A stretch of DNA of 64,000 nt from Deltaproteobacteria bacterium (GCA_016938035.1 JAFGVK010000181.1:1-64000), one strand, 5' to 3'; positions 35,018 to 44,151 are shown, counted from the stretch's first letter. Made by a program: numbers and translations. Notes: generated by a model from the letters alone, not told the origin.

Positions 35018-37396
35018 TCACCTGACCGCCGCCAGCCCCCTTCCCTCCGGGGTGCCCTGAGCCAGGTCCGGCCAGCGGCCGCCCAGCTCCAGCGTCTCCC
35101 CAGCCTCCACCGCCTCTAGCAGGGCGATCACCGCTGCGGCGATCGGCTCGGGCCTCGCACCCAGCCAGCGCGCCGCCTTGAGCACCGTGCGGCGCCGCAG
35201 GCCGCTCACCCTGGTGTGGCCCTGCAGCAGGAGCAACAGCAGGGCCGCGGCGGTGCGCTCGACGCTCCCGCCGAAGCTCCCGTCCGCCCCCTGCGTGCGC
35301 CCGAGGAGCTCGGCGGTGGCGACCACCTCCGCCGGCTCATGGGGACGCGCCAGCAGCTGATCCACCACCATCCCCCCGCCGTCGTCGCCGTAGTCCGGGC
35401 GCGACCTCACCGGTGCGGAGGACTCCGCCTTGCCGAGCGCCGTGTCCAGGGCGCGTTTGGCCCGCTTCAGCAGCCCTCGGGGCGGGGACGCCGCGGGTTC
35501 GACCCTCGGCGCTGGCGCGGGCATGACCGGTGACGGAGGAGGGACCGCGCCCGATGAGAACATCGCCGCTGCCGGGCGCTGGGCCCTCGGCCCCCCCCCG
35601 CCGCTGGCGGCCCCCTCCCACGAGGCGGGCAGCTCGGAGGGCTGCACCACCTCAACCGCCTCGCCGTCCACCACCCGCCCGGTCTCCACCGCCACGAAGG
35701 CCGTGTAGCGCGAGGCGATCCCGTGCTCAACCGCCAGCGCCTCGATCATCGGCCGGAGCTCCCGCTCCAGCCCTGGGTCCACCAGCAGCCGCTCCTGGAG
35801 GGCATCGATCCGGGCCCGCGCCCAGAGCGGCCCCAGGGGAAAGGGCGACGCCACAGGGGTCACAGCGGCCTCAAACGGCCCGTCGCTGCCCTGCCCGCGC
35901 ACGGTCACCGCGCCCGAGACCCCCTTGAGCAGCATCGTCGCGCTGCTCCCCGCGAACAGCGCCTCGCGCTCCCGCCGCGCAACCTCCGCCCCCGCCACCG
36001 TGAGGCCGGTGAGCACTGGGTGGCCGAAGCGCGCCTCGAAGCGGGCGACGATCGCCTCCAGGTCGTCGTCTGGGGTGGCCAGCTCGCACACCCCTCCCCC
36101 AACCCTCGCCAGGCGCTTGAGCAGCGCCCCGTTGACCGCGCTGTCGATGCCGAGGGTGTAGACCCTGCCCACCGCCGCCCGGCGCGCGAGGACCTGCACC
36201 AACCGCTCCTCCTCCCAGGACTGCCCGTCGGTGATGAACAGCACCGTCCGCAGGCGGCCCTCCGGCGTCTCACCCGCCAGCGCCGCCTCCAGGGGGGGGT
36301 ACATCTCGGTACCGCCCCGCGCCTGGAGGGCGCTCACCCAGCCCAAGGCGGCGCTGAGGGTCGAGTCCGCGTACTCGGCGAAGCCGCCCTCGAAGCGCTC
36401 CACCCGATCGTCGAACGCGATCAGCTCGAAGCGGTCTCCGGGCATCAGCCCGCGCAGGGCGGTGCTCAGCGCCCGCTTCGCAGCGACCAGCTTCTGCCCA
36501 GACATCGAACCCGAGATGTCCACCACGAACACCACGTCGCGCAGCAGCGCCACTGGCAGCCTCACCGCGGGGGGGAGCACGGTCACCGCGGTGTAGGTCC
36601 CGTCGGTCCACGCGCGGACCGCCGCGCGCTCCGGCTCGCCCAGCGCCACCCCCAGCACGAAATCGCGGTCCAGCGTGGCCAGCGTAGAGGGCGCGATCTT
36701 CACGGTGTCGCCCAGCTCGAGCGCCACCGCGTGGAGCGACGAGGTCACACGTCGCACCGGCCCCACCACCTCCACCTCCAGGTCCAGGCTGGTGCCCCCG
36801 CTCAGGCGCAGGGGGGGCTGCAGCCTGGAGGCGTCGGGCACCAGGTCGGTGTCGGGCAGCGCGCCGAGGCCGCTGTGGCCGGTCGGCTGTCCAGAGAGGT
36901 AGCGCGGGGCGATGGTGGTGGGGAAGCGCCACCGCACCAGCCCGTCCACCGCGTCGAGCTGCTCCAGGATCACCAGCCGCACCGCGACCTCCTCGCCTGG
37001 GGGCAGGTTGCTCACCCTGAGGGTGTGGACGTCGTCGCGCTCCTGCGTGATGAGCGCCGCCCTGTGCCCCGCCGCCCGCGCCGCCTCAAAGGTGGCCTCT
37101 GCCGCCTGCCGACGACGACACGCCGCGCGCACCTCTACCGCTCCGCAGCGGAGGATCACCTCCACCACCGCGCCATCCTCCGGGAGCGGGAAGAGGTACA
37201 CCACGTCGAGGGGAGCGGTGTAGGGGTTGGAGAAGCGCTGGACTACCTCGGTCCTGGCGAGGGGCCCGCTCAGGGTCATCCGCACCCGCACGGACTCCAG
37301 CGGGAAGGGCCTCGCCTCCCCCTCAGAGAGCAGCGCCCCCAGGCCGCGAGGATCGGCGCTGGCTTCGATAGACGGGGTGAGATCGCGTAGGTTCAT
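35018..37396 (-). CDS. VIT and von Willebrand A domain protein
   Basis: A 792-residue protein without a signal peptide. Residues about 25-160 are a VIT domain (VRMTLSGPLARTEVVQRFSN then PYTAPLDVVYLFPLPEDGAV). Residues about 285-460 are a VWA domain with a complete MIDAS metal site (DISGSMS, the Thr in GGTEMYPP, and ITDGQSW). The last 100 residues contain QGADGSFGGSVERTAAAL and then LLLLLQGHTRVSG, like a QxDGSFG alpha-toroid repeat of terpene-cyclase type. VIT-VWA proteins are related to inter-alpha-trypsin inhibitor heavy chains and are thought to bind proteins. It overlaps the upstream MerR gene by 4 bases (ATGA), so both are co-translated. Confidence 0.93.
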   Translation of the reverse strand: MNLRDLTPSIEASADPRGLGALLSEGEARPFPLESVRVRMTLSGPLARTEVVQRFSNPYTAPLDVVYLFPLPEDGAVVEVILRCGAVEVRAACRRRQAAEATFEAARAAGHRAALITQERDDVHTLRVSNLPPGEEVAVRLVILEQLDAVDGLVRWRFPTTIAPRYLSGQPTGHSGLGALPDTDLVPDASRLQPPLRLSGGTSLDLEVEVVGPVRRVTSSLHAVALELGDTVKIAPSTLATLDRDFVLGVALGEPERAAVRAWTDGTYTAVTVLPPAVRLPVALLRDVVFVVDISGSMSGQKLVAAKRALSTALRGLMPGDRFELIAFDDRVERFEGGFAEYADSTLSAALGWVSALQARGGTEMYPPLEAALAGETPEGRLRTVLFITDGQSWEEERLVQVLARRAAVGRVYTLGIDSAVNGALLKRLARVGGGVCELATPDDDLEAIVARFEARFGHPVLTGLTVAGAEVARREREALFAGSSATMLLKGVSGAVTVRGQGSDGPFEAAVTPVASPFPLGPLWARARIDALQERLLVDPGLERELRPMIEALAVEHGIASRYTAFVAVETGRVVDGEAVEVVQPSELPASWEGAASGGGGPRAQRPAAAMFSSGAVPPPSPVMPAPAPRVEPAASPPRGLLKRAKRALDTALGKAESSAPVRSRPDYGDDGGGMVVDQLLARPHEPAEVVATAELLGRTQGADGSFGGSVERTAAALLLLLLQGHTRVSGLRRRTVLKAARWLGARPEPIAAAVIALLEAVEAGETLELGGRWPDLAQGTPEGRGLAAVR

Positions 37397-37860
37397 GTCG
37401 GCTCCTGCGATGAGGGGTGGAGAGAGCGTTGGAGCCGGCGCAGTACCTGCTCCGGCTCGGGGACCCGCGAGGGATCGAGCACCACCAGCACCCCAGGGGC
37501 CAGCTCGGCGCTGATCATCGGCCTGGGCGCGGGAGGCGGGGCGGCGGGCTGCCCCAGCTCCGCCAGCACCATCGCCTCCAGCTCCGCGGGGGGCACTCCT
37601 GCGAGCGCGACCTGCACCTGCGCCAGGCTGTGGCCGCCCGCCTGGAGCAGGCGCACCGCGAGGACCTGCACCAGCGAGTGGTAGCCGTACACCGCCTTCC
37701 TGCCGTCGTAGCGGGACGGGGCGCGGACCAACCCCAGGGTCTGGTAATAGCGGACGGTGCGGGCGTCCGGCGCGTCCTCGCCGAGGAGCCTGTCGGCCGC
37801 CTCCACCAGATCGGGGAGCAGCAGATCGCGATCGCGGTAGCGGGTGAGGGTCTGTTCCAT
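37393..37860 (-). CDS. MerR-family transcriptional regulator
   Basis: A 155-residue DNA-binding protein. Residues 15-75 form the MerR winged HTH (DARTVRYYQTLGLVRAPSRY, GRKAVYGYHSLVQVLAVRLL). The C-terminal half has no Cys for metals, so it senses something other than thiophilic metals or only takes protein signals. It leads the operon with the VIT-VWA gene, with a 4-base overlap. A 21-bp palindrome that contains TTGACA lies about 30 bases upstream of its ATG, which suggests autoregulation. HTH location is clear; ligand unknown. Confidence 0.92.
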   Translation of the reverse strand: MEQTLTRYRDRDLLLPDLVEAADRLLGEDAPDARTVRYYQTLGLVRAPSRYDGRKAVYGYHSLVQVLAVRLLQAGGHSLAQVQVALAGVPPAELEAMVLAELGQPAAPPPAPRPMISAELAPGVLVVLDPSRVPEPEQVLRRLQRSLHPSSQEPT

Positions 37861-37886
37861 GCTCAGACCCTACATCGCTACAGCAA

Positions 37887-37907
37887 CTACTGTCAATATT
37901 ACAGTAG
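37887..37907 (-). promoter_or_regulatory. Palindromic operator/promoter of the MerR-VIT-VWA operon
   Basis: CTACTGT (37887-37893) and ACAGTAG (37901-37907) are perfect inverted 7-mers around the AT-rich core CAATATT. On the reverse strand it includes TTGACA (37896-37891), the exact -35 consensus; a clear -10 is not seen (TGTAGG at 16 bases). It lies about 27 bases before the MerR ATG and overlaps the stop codon of the upstream gene at 37899. Confidence 0.6.
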
Positions 37908-40874
37908 CCCTGCCTGCCCGCGGAGGTAGCGCGCCAGCTCAGTCTCGAGCATCGCGACGTGGTCCCGCGCCTCGGCCTCCAGCTCGGCGTAGAGCTGCCA
38001 GGACGGCGTCCCCTCGATCATCGAGGCGCGCTCCGCCTCGAAGTACCTACCGGAGCGCTCCACCAGCCTGGTGGCCAGGCGCAGGATCTCCTGCCCGTCC
38101 GTGAAGTCGGTGCGGTGGTAGTCCGCGAAGTGCTCGAACTGCCCCGCCGGTATCTGGTCGAGGTCCGGGGGAGCGGACTCCACCTTGTACCTGCGGCGCA
38201 GCAGCTCGTGGTGATCGCGCTCCAGCTCGTAGAGCCGCTCGAACAGCTCGGCAACATCGGGATCCTTGGCGGTTCGAGCCCCCCGCTTGTAGAAGGCCAT
38301 GCTCCCCAGCTCCAGCTCCATCGCCCGCTGCAGCGCCCCCTGCGCCCTGTCCCCGCTGAGGTCGGGGCCCTCCTCGCGCAGATAGAGCGCGCCGCCACAG
38401 CTGGTGCAGCGGCCGTAGGGGAAGGCGAAGCCCTCGTAGACCTTGTGACAGTCCTGGCAGTGCCACTCGAACACCGGCTTGCAGATCATGCACAGGCCGT
38501 CGCCCTCGCCGTCCAGCGGGACGGGGGTCTGGGCGACCCTCCGCGGGGTGGGCTGCACCAGGCGATCCACCGCCAGCGGCGCCACGGCGTCCAGCGAGGG
38601 GGGCCACACGCCGTCGCGCAGGTACACCTCCATCGCCGCGGCGGCGCGCCTGCCCGCGCCCAGCGCCAGGATGACCGTGGCCCCGCCCGTGACGATATCA
38701 CCGCCCGCGAACACCCCCTCGAGGTTGGTGGCCTGGGTCGCAGGGTCCGCCTGGAGGTAGTCGCCCCAGTGGGTCGCGATGCCGGGGGTGGACTGGGCGA
38801 TGATGGGGTTCGCCCCTGTACCCAAGGCGTAGATGACCGTGTCGCAGGGGAAGTCGACCAGCGCCCCCTCCACCGGGACCGGGCTGCGTCGCCCGGAGGC
38901 GTCGGGGGGCCCCAACTCCATCTGCTGGCAGCGCAGGCCGATCACCTCGTGGCGATCGTCGAGGAGGATCTCCACCGGCGCGTGGAGGAAGTGGAACCTC
39001 ACCCCCTCCTCCTTGGCGTGGCGCAGCTCCTCCAGCCGCGCGGGCGCCTCTGCCTCGGAGCGGCGGTACACGCAGCGGACCTCCTGGGCGCCCAGCCGTC
39101 GGGCCACCCTCAGGCAGTCCATCGCGGTGTTTCCCGCACCCAGCACCATCACCCTGTCACCGTAGTTGATCGGGGTGTCCTCCAGCGGGAAGCGATCGCC
39201 GCCCATCAGGTTCACCCTGGTGAGGAACTCGTTCGCCGAGTAGACCATCCCCGCGTTCTCACCGGGGATGCCGAGGAACTTGGGGTATCCGGCGCCGGTG
39301 GCGATGAAGACCGCGTCATAGCCCATCTCCTCGCGGAGCTGCGCGACGGTGAAGGTCTTGCCCACCACCTTGTTGGTGCGGATCTCTACCCCCAGATCCT
39401 CGAGCTGCTGCAGCTCGCGCTCGATGGTGTCGCGCGGGAGGCGGAACTGCGGGATGCCGTAGGAGAGCACCCCCCCCGCCACGTGCAGCGCCTCGAACAC
39501 CGTCACCTTGGCGCCAGCCTTGGCCATGTCCGCCGCGCAGGCCAGCCCGCCGGGGCCGGATCCGACCACCGCCACCTTCCCCAGGTTGCCCGCGCCCGCG
39601 GGGGGCCTGGCGCGCTTCCCCCTGGCGTGGTCCCCGACGAAGCGCTCGAGCCGCCCGATGGCCACCGGCTCCATCTTCTTGATGAGGATGCAGTGCGACT
39701 CGCACTGCGCCTCCTGGGGACAGACCCGCCCGCAGATCGACGGGAACAGGTTGGTCTTGTGGATCTCTGTGAGCGCACCCTCCAGATCATGAACCAGAAT
39801 ATTCCTGATAAATGCTGGAATATCAACAGACACCGGGCACCCCTGGATGCAGGTGGGGTGCTTGCACTGGAGGCAGCGCTCCGCCTCGGTGAGGGCGTCG
39901 TGCCAGGTGTAGCCCAGGTTCACCTCCAGGAAGCCGAGCACCCGCTGAGCGGGGTCGCGCTCCGGCATGCGGACCTGCTCTGGCGGGAGGGACTTGAGCT
40001 TCTTGTAGTTGCGCTTCCCCTGCTCGAACAGGGTGTCTCGGATGTGGCACCTGTGATCGTAGTCCTTCTGCGCCTGCTCCTCAGAGCCCTCGAAGCGGCG
40101 CTGTCGCACCAGCAGCTCGTCAAAGTCCACCAGGTGGGCGTCGAACTCGGGCCCCTCGACGCAGGCGAACCGCACCTTTCCCCCGACCGTGACCCGGCAG
40201 GAGCCACACATCCCCGTGCCGTCCACCATGATCACGTTCAGGCTCACCACCGTCGGAACCGCCTGCGGCCTGGTGACCTCCGCGACCGCCCGCATCATCA
40301 GGAGGGGCCCCACCGCGACCACCCGGTCCGGCGCCTCGCGCTGGAGCAGCTCCGCGAGGGCGACGGTGACGAAGCCCTGTACCCCGTAGGAGCCGTCATC
40401 GGTGCAGACGATCAGGTCGTCCGCCCACTCCCGGAAGCGATCCTCCCAGAAGATCGCCTCGCGGTTGCGGAAGCCGACGATCGCGGTGGTGCGGTAGCCC
40501 GCCTGCTTGAAGGCCCGAAGCTGCGGGAAGATCGGGGCCACGCCCAACCCTCCCGCCACGAAGACCACATGCCCCTCACCTTCGACCTCGCTCTCCAAGC
40601 CCAGCGGGCCGACAAAATCCTCGAAATAGTCCCCAGCTTTGTAGGTGTTCATCATCTGGGAGGTGGTCTTTCCCAGCGCCTGGATCACCAGGGTGACCGT
40701 GCCGCGCGCCACGTCGAAATCGGCGATGGTGAGCGGGATGCGCTCCCCCCCCTCCTGCAGCCTGAGGATGATGAACTGACCGGGCTTGGCGGCGCGCGCC
40801 ACGTCGGGCGCGTCGACCTCCCAGAGGAAGATTCTCTCGGCGAGCATCTCGGCGCGGGCGATCCGGTACATCAC
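37899..40874 (-). CDS. Single-chain NfnA-NfnB oxidoreductase fused to rubrerythrin-like tail
   Basis: A 991-residue fusion. Residues 1-280: FNR-type NfnA/sulfide dehydrogenase subunit with FAD/NAD folds and [2Fe-2S] ligands VDGTGMCGSCRV and FACVEGPEFD (one Asp, three Cys). Residues about 330-790: NfnB/GltD-like part with two [4Fe-4S] motif groups (CLQCKHPTCIQGCP; ICGRVCPQEAQCESHC), FAD motif VVGSGPGGLACAADMA and NADPH motif VLGAGNTAMDCLR. Residues about 808-845: zinc/rubredoxin-like CxxC motifs (CMICK, CQDC, CTSC). The last 130 residues: ferritin-like helices with repeated ExxH-type sites (ELERDHHELL, ELEAEARDHV). Nfn performs flavin-based electron bifurcation between NADH, NADPH and ferredoxin; the tail suggests peroxide or oxygen as a further acceptor. 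That combined job is inferred. Confidence 0.92.
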   Translation of the reverse strand: MMYRIARAEMLAERIFLWEVDAPDVARAAKPGQFIILRLQEGGERIPLTIADFDVARGTVTLVIQALGKTTSQMMNTYKAGDYFEDFVGPLGLESEVEGEGHVVFVAGGLGVAPIFPQLRAFKQAGYRTTAIVGFRNREAIFWEDRFREWADDLIVCTDDGSYGVQGFVTVALAELLQREAPDRVVAVGPLLMMRAVAEVTRPQAVPTVVSLNVIMVDGTGMCGSCRVTVGGKVRFACVEGPEFDAHLVDFDELLVRQRRFEGSEEQAQKDYDHRCHIRDTLFEQGKRNYKKLKSLPPEQVRMPERDPAQRVLGFLEVNLGYTWHDALTEAERCLQCKHPTCIQGCPVSVDIPAFIRNILVHDLEGALTEIHKTNLFPSICGRVCPQEAQCESHCILIKKMEPVAIGRLERFVGDHARGKRARPPAGAGNLGKVAVVGSGPGGLACAADMAKAGAKVTVFEALHVAGGVLSYGIPQFRLPRDTIERELQQLEDLGVEIRTNKVVGKTFTVAQLREEMGYDAVFIATGAGYPKFLGIPGENAGMVYSANEFLTRVNLMGGDRFPLEDTPINYGDRVMVLGAGNTAMDCLRVARRLGAQEVRCVYRRSEAEAPARLEELRHAKEEGVRFHFLHAPVEILLDDRHEVIGLRCQQMELGPPDASGRRSPVPVEGALVDFPCDTVIYALGTGANPIIAQSTPGIATHWGDYLQADPATQATNLEGVFAGGDIVTGGATVILALGAGRRAAAAMEVYLRDGVWPPSLDAVAPLAVDRLVQPTPRRVAQTPVPLDGEGDGLCMICKPVFEWHCQDCHKVYEGFAFPYGRCTSCGGALYLREEGPDLSGDRAQGALQRAMELELGSMAFYKRGARTAKDPDVAELFERLYELERDHHELLRRRYKVESAPPDLDQIPAGQFEHFADYHRTDFTDGQEILRLATRLVERSGRYFEAERASMIEGTPSWQLYAELEAEARDHVAMLETELARYLRGQAGLL

Positions 40875-40963
40875 GTCTCCAGGGACAAGGGGGAGGTCGT
40901 TCTATGCCACAGGCGGCGCACCGCCAAGACAGGTGCTAACCCAGATTGAAACAATGCTATCTT

Positions 40964-40993
40964 TCGAGATGTATCACATTTCCACTATCTCGA
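40964..40993. promoter_or_regulatory. Inverted repeat in the divergent Nfn-fusion / GyrI-like intergenic region
   Basis: TCGAGAT (40964-40970) and ATCTCGA (40987-40993) are perfect inverted 7-mers, centre spaced by 16 AT-rich bases. The region 40875-41044 separates two divergent genes and is clearly less GC-rich than the coding DNA, as expected for a control region. Confidence 0.45.
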
Positions 40994-41044
40994 TCCTCGG
41001 GCAGGTGCGGTACGATGGCCTCGCCCCCAACCCCAGGAGCCAAC

Positions 41045-41515
41045 GTGTCCCAGACCCCAGCCCGTCGCGAGGTGCCAGCGCAGCCCATACTTGGCGTTCG
41101 TCGCGTGACGTCTATCGAGCAGGTGGGCGCGATGATGGGGGAGCTGTTCCCCAAGCTGTATGGGGTGCTGGTGCTGCGCCTCGCCAGACCCGCCGGCCCT
41201 CCACGCTCCATCTACCACAGCCCGGATTTCGACCCCGAGCGGCTCGACGTGGAGGCTGCCCTGCCCACCAGGCGGCTCGTCAAGGGGATGGGGGAGGCGC
41301 AGGCGCGAGTGCTCCCAGCCCACCAGGCGCTGGTGCTGCTCCACCACGGCCCTTACGAGACCATCGAGCAGACCTACAGGGCGCTGCAGCAGGCGATGGA
41401 GGCCCAGGGGCTCGTCTCCGCTGGCGCGCCCTACGAGAGCTACCTGGTGGGCCCCCCCCGCGCGAAGCCGGAGGACTACCGCACCGAGGTGAGCTGGCCG
41501 GTCAAGCCGGCCTAG
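41045..41515 (+). CDS. GyrI-like small-molecule-binding protein
   Basis: A 156-residue protein. GTG 41045 is chosen because CCAGGAGCCAAC precedes it. The sequence GVRRVTSIEQVGAMMGELFP, then VLPAHQALVLLHHGPYETIE and the C-terminal SYLVGPP with EDYRTEVSWPV are the blocks of the GyrI/AraC effector-binding (SHS2) fold, including the Glu-containing tail strand. It stands alone, without an HTH, so it may bind a hydrophobic drug or metabolite and act as a hydrolase or sink. It is divergent from the Nfn fusion and its end overlaps the opposite stop at 41512. Confidence 0.85.
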   Translation: MSQTPARREVPAQPILGVRRVTSIEQVGAMMGELFPKLYGVLVLRLARPAGPPRSIYHSPDFDPERLDVEAALPTRRLVKGMGEAQARVLPAHQALVLLHHGPYETIEQTYRALQQAMEAQGLVSAGAPYESYLVGPPRAKPEDYRTEVSWPVKPA

Positions 41516-44022
41516 TCGACCGACTCCAGCGCCCCCGCCTCCACCGAGGCGCCCTCCAGCACCGAGAGGAGCTCCTCCCGCGCCTGCTCCCAGGGGGCGG
41601 CGTGCGGGTAGACCACCTCGATCAGGTTGTCGAAGAACACTGTCCCCGCCGGCATCAGGTAGGGAGTCCCGGCCCCCAGCGGCCCGTGATCGTTGCCCAC
41701 CATCACCGTGTACGGCACCCACACCCGCACGTCGATCGGGTAGTCGGGCGGCGCGTACCACGCGACCGACAGGCTGAACCCGTCCTCCGCGCTGTTCACC
41801 CCGTAGAAGCCCTCCACCTCGGGCACCAGCGGGCTGATCACCGCCCCCTCGACCGAGAGGAAGGGCTGCTGCGACTCCCAGGGGCGCACGCCCTGCGCCC
41901 ACTCGTCCGTGTGATCGATGAGCAGATCGGTCATCGCCACCGCCTGCACCTTGGCCCACAGCTCCGGACGGTGCGCGAAGCGCCACCAGGTCCAGGTGAA
42001 GGCCATGGTCCCCAAGCCCTCTCGCACCCCCGTGCCTTGCACCACCCCCACCACCGGCCCACGCGCGAGCACGGACATCTCGCCGACGCCGTCCTGGAAG
42101 TCCACGTCCCACGAGCCGGAGTAGACGCCATTCCCACAACAGGAGAGGGTCTGGGAGCTCAGGTTCTCCGAGCCCTCCACCCCCAGGTAGTCGAGCAGCC
42201 CACCCGCCGACGGGTCGAGGAGTACCTCGGCCCTGTCGTTGCTCAGGACCGCCTCGTCCACCACCAGGTCGGTGTCGTAGGGCAGCGGCGCGCTCGGGTC
42301 GCCGACCCGGAGGTAGACGGCGAAGGGCTCCCGGGCCCCAGCAGCCAGCACCTCAAGGGTGTCCAGATCTCCGTCCTCACCGTACTCGAAGGCGAGCGCG
42401 CCCGCCTCGTCCCCCGCCGGGTCTGCGTGATCCGCCTTGGCCATCAGCGGCCCGACCTCGTCGATCCACTGCGAGGGGATCACCGGAAGGCCCGCCTCGC
42501 ACGACTGGCGCACCAGGCGCAGGCTGCCCAGATCCACCGGCCCCTCCACCCCCGCCGCGTCGAGCTGCGCGCGCAGGTCCAGCGCCACCACCGCCGGCGC
42601 CGAGGCCAGGGCGCGGGAGCCGCCGGTGATCGTCACCGGGATCCGGTGCGGCCAGGACGCGTCCCACCACGCGTCCTCTGCGTCGGTGGCGCCGTCACAG
42701 TTGTTGTCTATGCCGTCGCAGACCTCCAGCGCGGCGGGGTGGACCGCCCGATCCGCGTCGTCACAGTCGGTCGCCTCTGCCAGCCACCCCTCCGGGGCCT
42801 CACAGCTCACCGCGCTCCCCACCTGCCCCGCGAAGCCGTCCCTGTCGAGATCCCTGTACCAGGTGGGCGCGTCCACCGCGTCGGTGTCCACCACCCCGTC
42901 GCAGTTGTTGTCCACCGCGTCGCACACCTCGTCGACCCCGGGGCTGACCGCCTGGTCTGCCGGCGCGCAGTCGGTGTCATCCGCCACATAGCCCTCGGGC
43001 GCGGCGCAGGCTCGGGCGCTGACCGAGGGGTCTCCATACCCGTCCGCGTCGAGATCCTGGTACCAGGGGAGCGCGTCCACCGCCTCCTCGTCGACCTGCC
43101 CGTCGCAGTCGTCGTCCGCGCCGTCGCAGGTCTCCACCGCCCCTGGGTGGACGGTGGAGCGCGTGTCATCGCAGTCGCCACCGGCGTCGACGTAGCCGTC
43201 AGGGCCCTCGCAGCCGACGGACTCCACGCCGCCGCCGTACCGATCCCGGTCGCTGTCGAGGTACCAGGTGGTCGCGTCGGTGGCCTCCTCGTCCACCTGC
43301 CCGTCACAGTCATTGTCCGCGCCGTCGCACCGCTCCTCTCCGCCGGGGAAGGCGCTGGCGTCCAGATCGTCGCAGTCGGTGTCGTCGGCGACCGCCCCGC
43401 CGGGAGCCTCGCAGGCCACCACAGAGGCGCCAGGGTCTCCGTAGCCGTCCTGGTCCCTGTCCAGGTAGAACAGGCTGCCGTCCACCGGGTCCTCGTCCAC
43501 CACCCCGTCGCAGTCGTTGTCGAGCGCGTCACAGCGCTCGTCCGCACCTGGGTAGACCTCCGCCCGCTGATCGTCACACTCCTGACAGGCGGGCACCCCG
43601 TCGCCGTCCTCGTCCGCGTAGCCGACGCTGCCGTCGCAATTGTAGTCGGCAGGGTCCGCGCAGTCCGGCTCGGCGGCGCCCGGGTGGAAGGCGGGATCCG
43701 CGTCGTCACAGTCCGTCCCAGCCGCCACCGCGCCCTCCGGCGCCACGCAGGCGGGGCTCCCGGTCTCCGGGGCGCCGTAGCCATCGCCGTCACCGTCGGT
43801 GTACCAGAGGGGGGCGTCCGCGGCGTCCTCGTCCACCGCCGCGTCGCAGTCGTCGTCGACGCCGTTGCATGACTCCTCGGCGTCGGGATGCACGCTGACG
43901 TCGCTGTCATCGCAGTCCACATCGGACAGGTAGCCGTCACCGTCCGCGTCCACAACGGCTGCGTCCTTGGTGCGGCAAGCGGTGAGCGCGAGCAGGGTGA
44001 ACAGGGCGACGCGGAGCTGCAT
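41512..44022 (-). CDS. MopE-type metal-binding repeat lipoprotein with DUF2341-like domain
   Basis: An 836-residue lipoprotein (MQLRVALFTLLALTAC). Residues 20-450 hold seven tandem units of the putative metal-binding (MopE) motif: DxDGDGY, DCDD, P..EE.CNGVDDDCDG and VDE, rich in Asp and paired Cys. Such units bind calcium or copper on the cell surface. After them WWDASWPHRIPVTITGG starts a DUF2341-like beta domain, followed by about 350 residues with a galactose-binding-like or glycoside-type beta-sandwich appearance, not assigned. It belongs to the surface proteins common in Myxococcota. It converges with the GyrI-like gene, overlapping by 4 bases. Confidence 0.9.
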   Translation of the reverse strand: MQLRVALFTLLALTACRTKDAAVVDADGDGYLSDVDCDDSDVSVHPDAEESCNGVDDDCDAAVDEDAADAPLWYTDGDGDGYGAPETGSPACVAPEGAVAAGTDCDDADPAFHPGAAEPDCADPADYNCDGSVGYADEDGDGVPACQECDDQRAEVYPGADERCDALDNDCDGVVDEDPVDGSLFYLDRDQDGYGDPGASVVACEAPGGAVADDTDCDDLDASAFPGGEERCDGADNDCDGQVDEEATDATTWYLDSDRDRYGGGVESVGCEGPDGYVDAGGDCDDTRSTVHPGAVETCDGADDDCDGQVDEEAVDALPWYQDLDADGYGDPSVSARACAAPEGYVADDTDCAPADQAVSPGVDEVCDAVDNNCDGVVDTDAVDAPTWYRDLDRDGFAGQVGSAVSCEAPEGWLAEATDCDDADRAVHPAALEVCDGIDNNCDGATDAEDAWWDASWPHRIPVTITGGSRALASAPAVVALDLRAQLDAAGVEGPVDLGSLRLVRQSCEAGLPVIPSQWIDEVGPLMAKADHADPAGDEAGALAFEYGEDGDLDTLEVLAAGAREPFAVYLRVGDPSAPLPYDTDLVVDEAVLSNDRAEVLLDPSAGGLLDYLGVEGSENLSSQTLSCCGNGVYSGSWDVDFQDGVGEMSVLARGPVVGVVQGTGVREGLGTMAFTWTWWRFAHRPELWAKVQAVAMTDLLIDHTDEWAQGVRPWESQQPFLSVEGAVISPLVPEVEGFYGVNSAEDGFSLSVAWYAPPDYPIDVRVWVPYTVMVGNDHGPLGAGTPYLMPAGTVFFDNLIEVVYPHAAPWEQAREELLSVLEGASVEAGALESVD

Positions 44023-44151
44023 GGAGGTCTCTCACAGGACTGGACCACCCCCTCTGCATTGCGCCGAGGGGAACCCACCTAGCCAGCAGCCTAGCATCTA
44101 CGCTCCGCACCGGCTCGGGCAAGTGCGGCGCCCGAGCCCAGCGAGCGTCCG

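Noticed and set aside
37959-43872. Long forward-strand open frames of about 1000 codons each
   Set aside because: They are the antisense of the Nfn fusion and the MopE-type gene, with biased low-complexity sequence and no motif.
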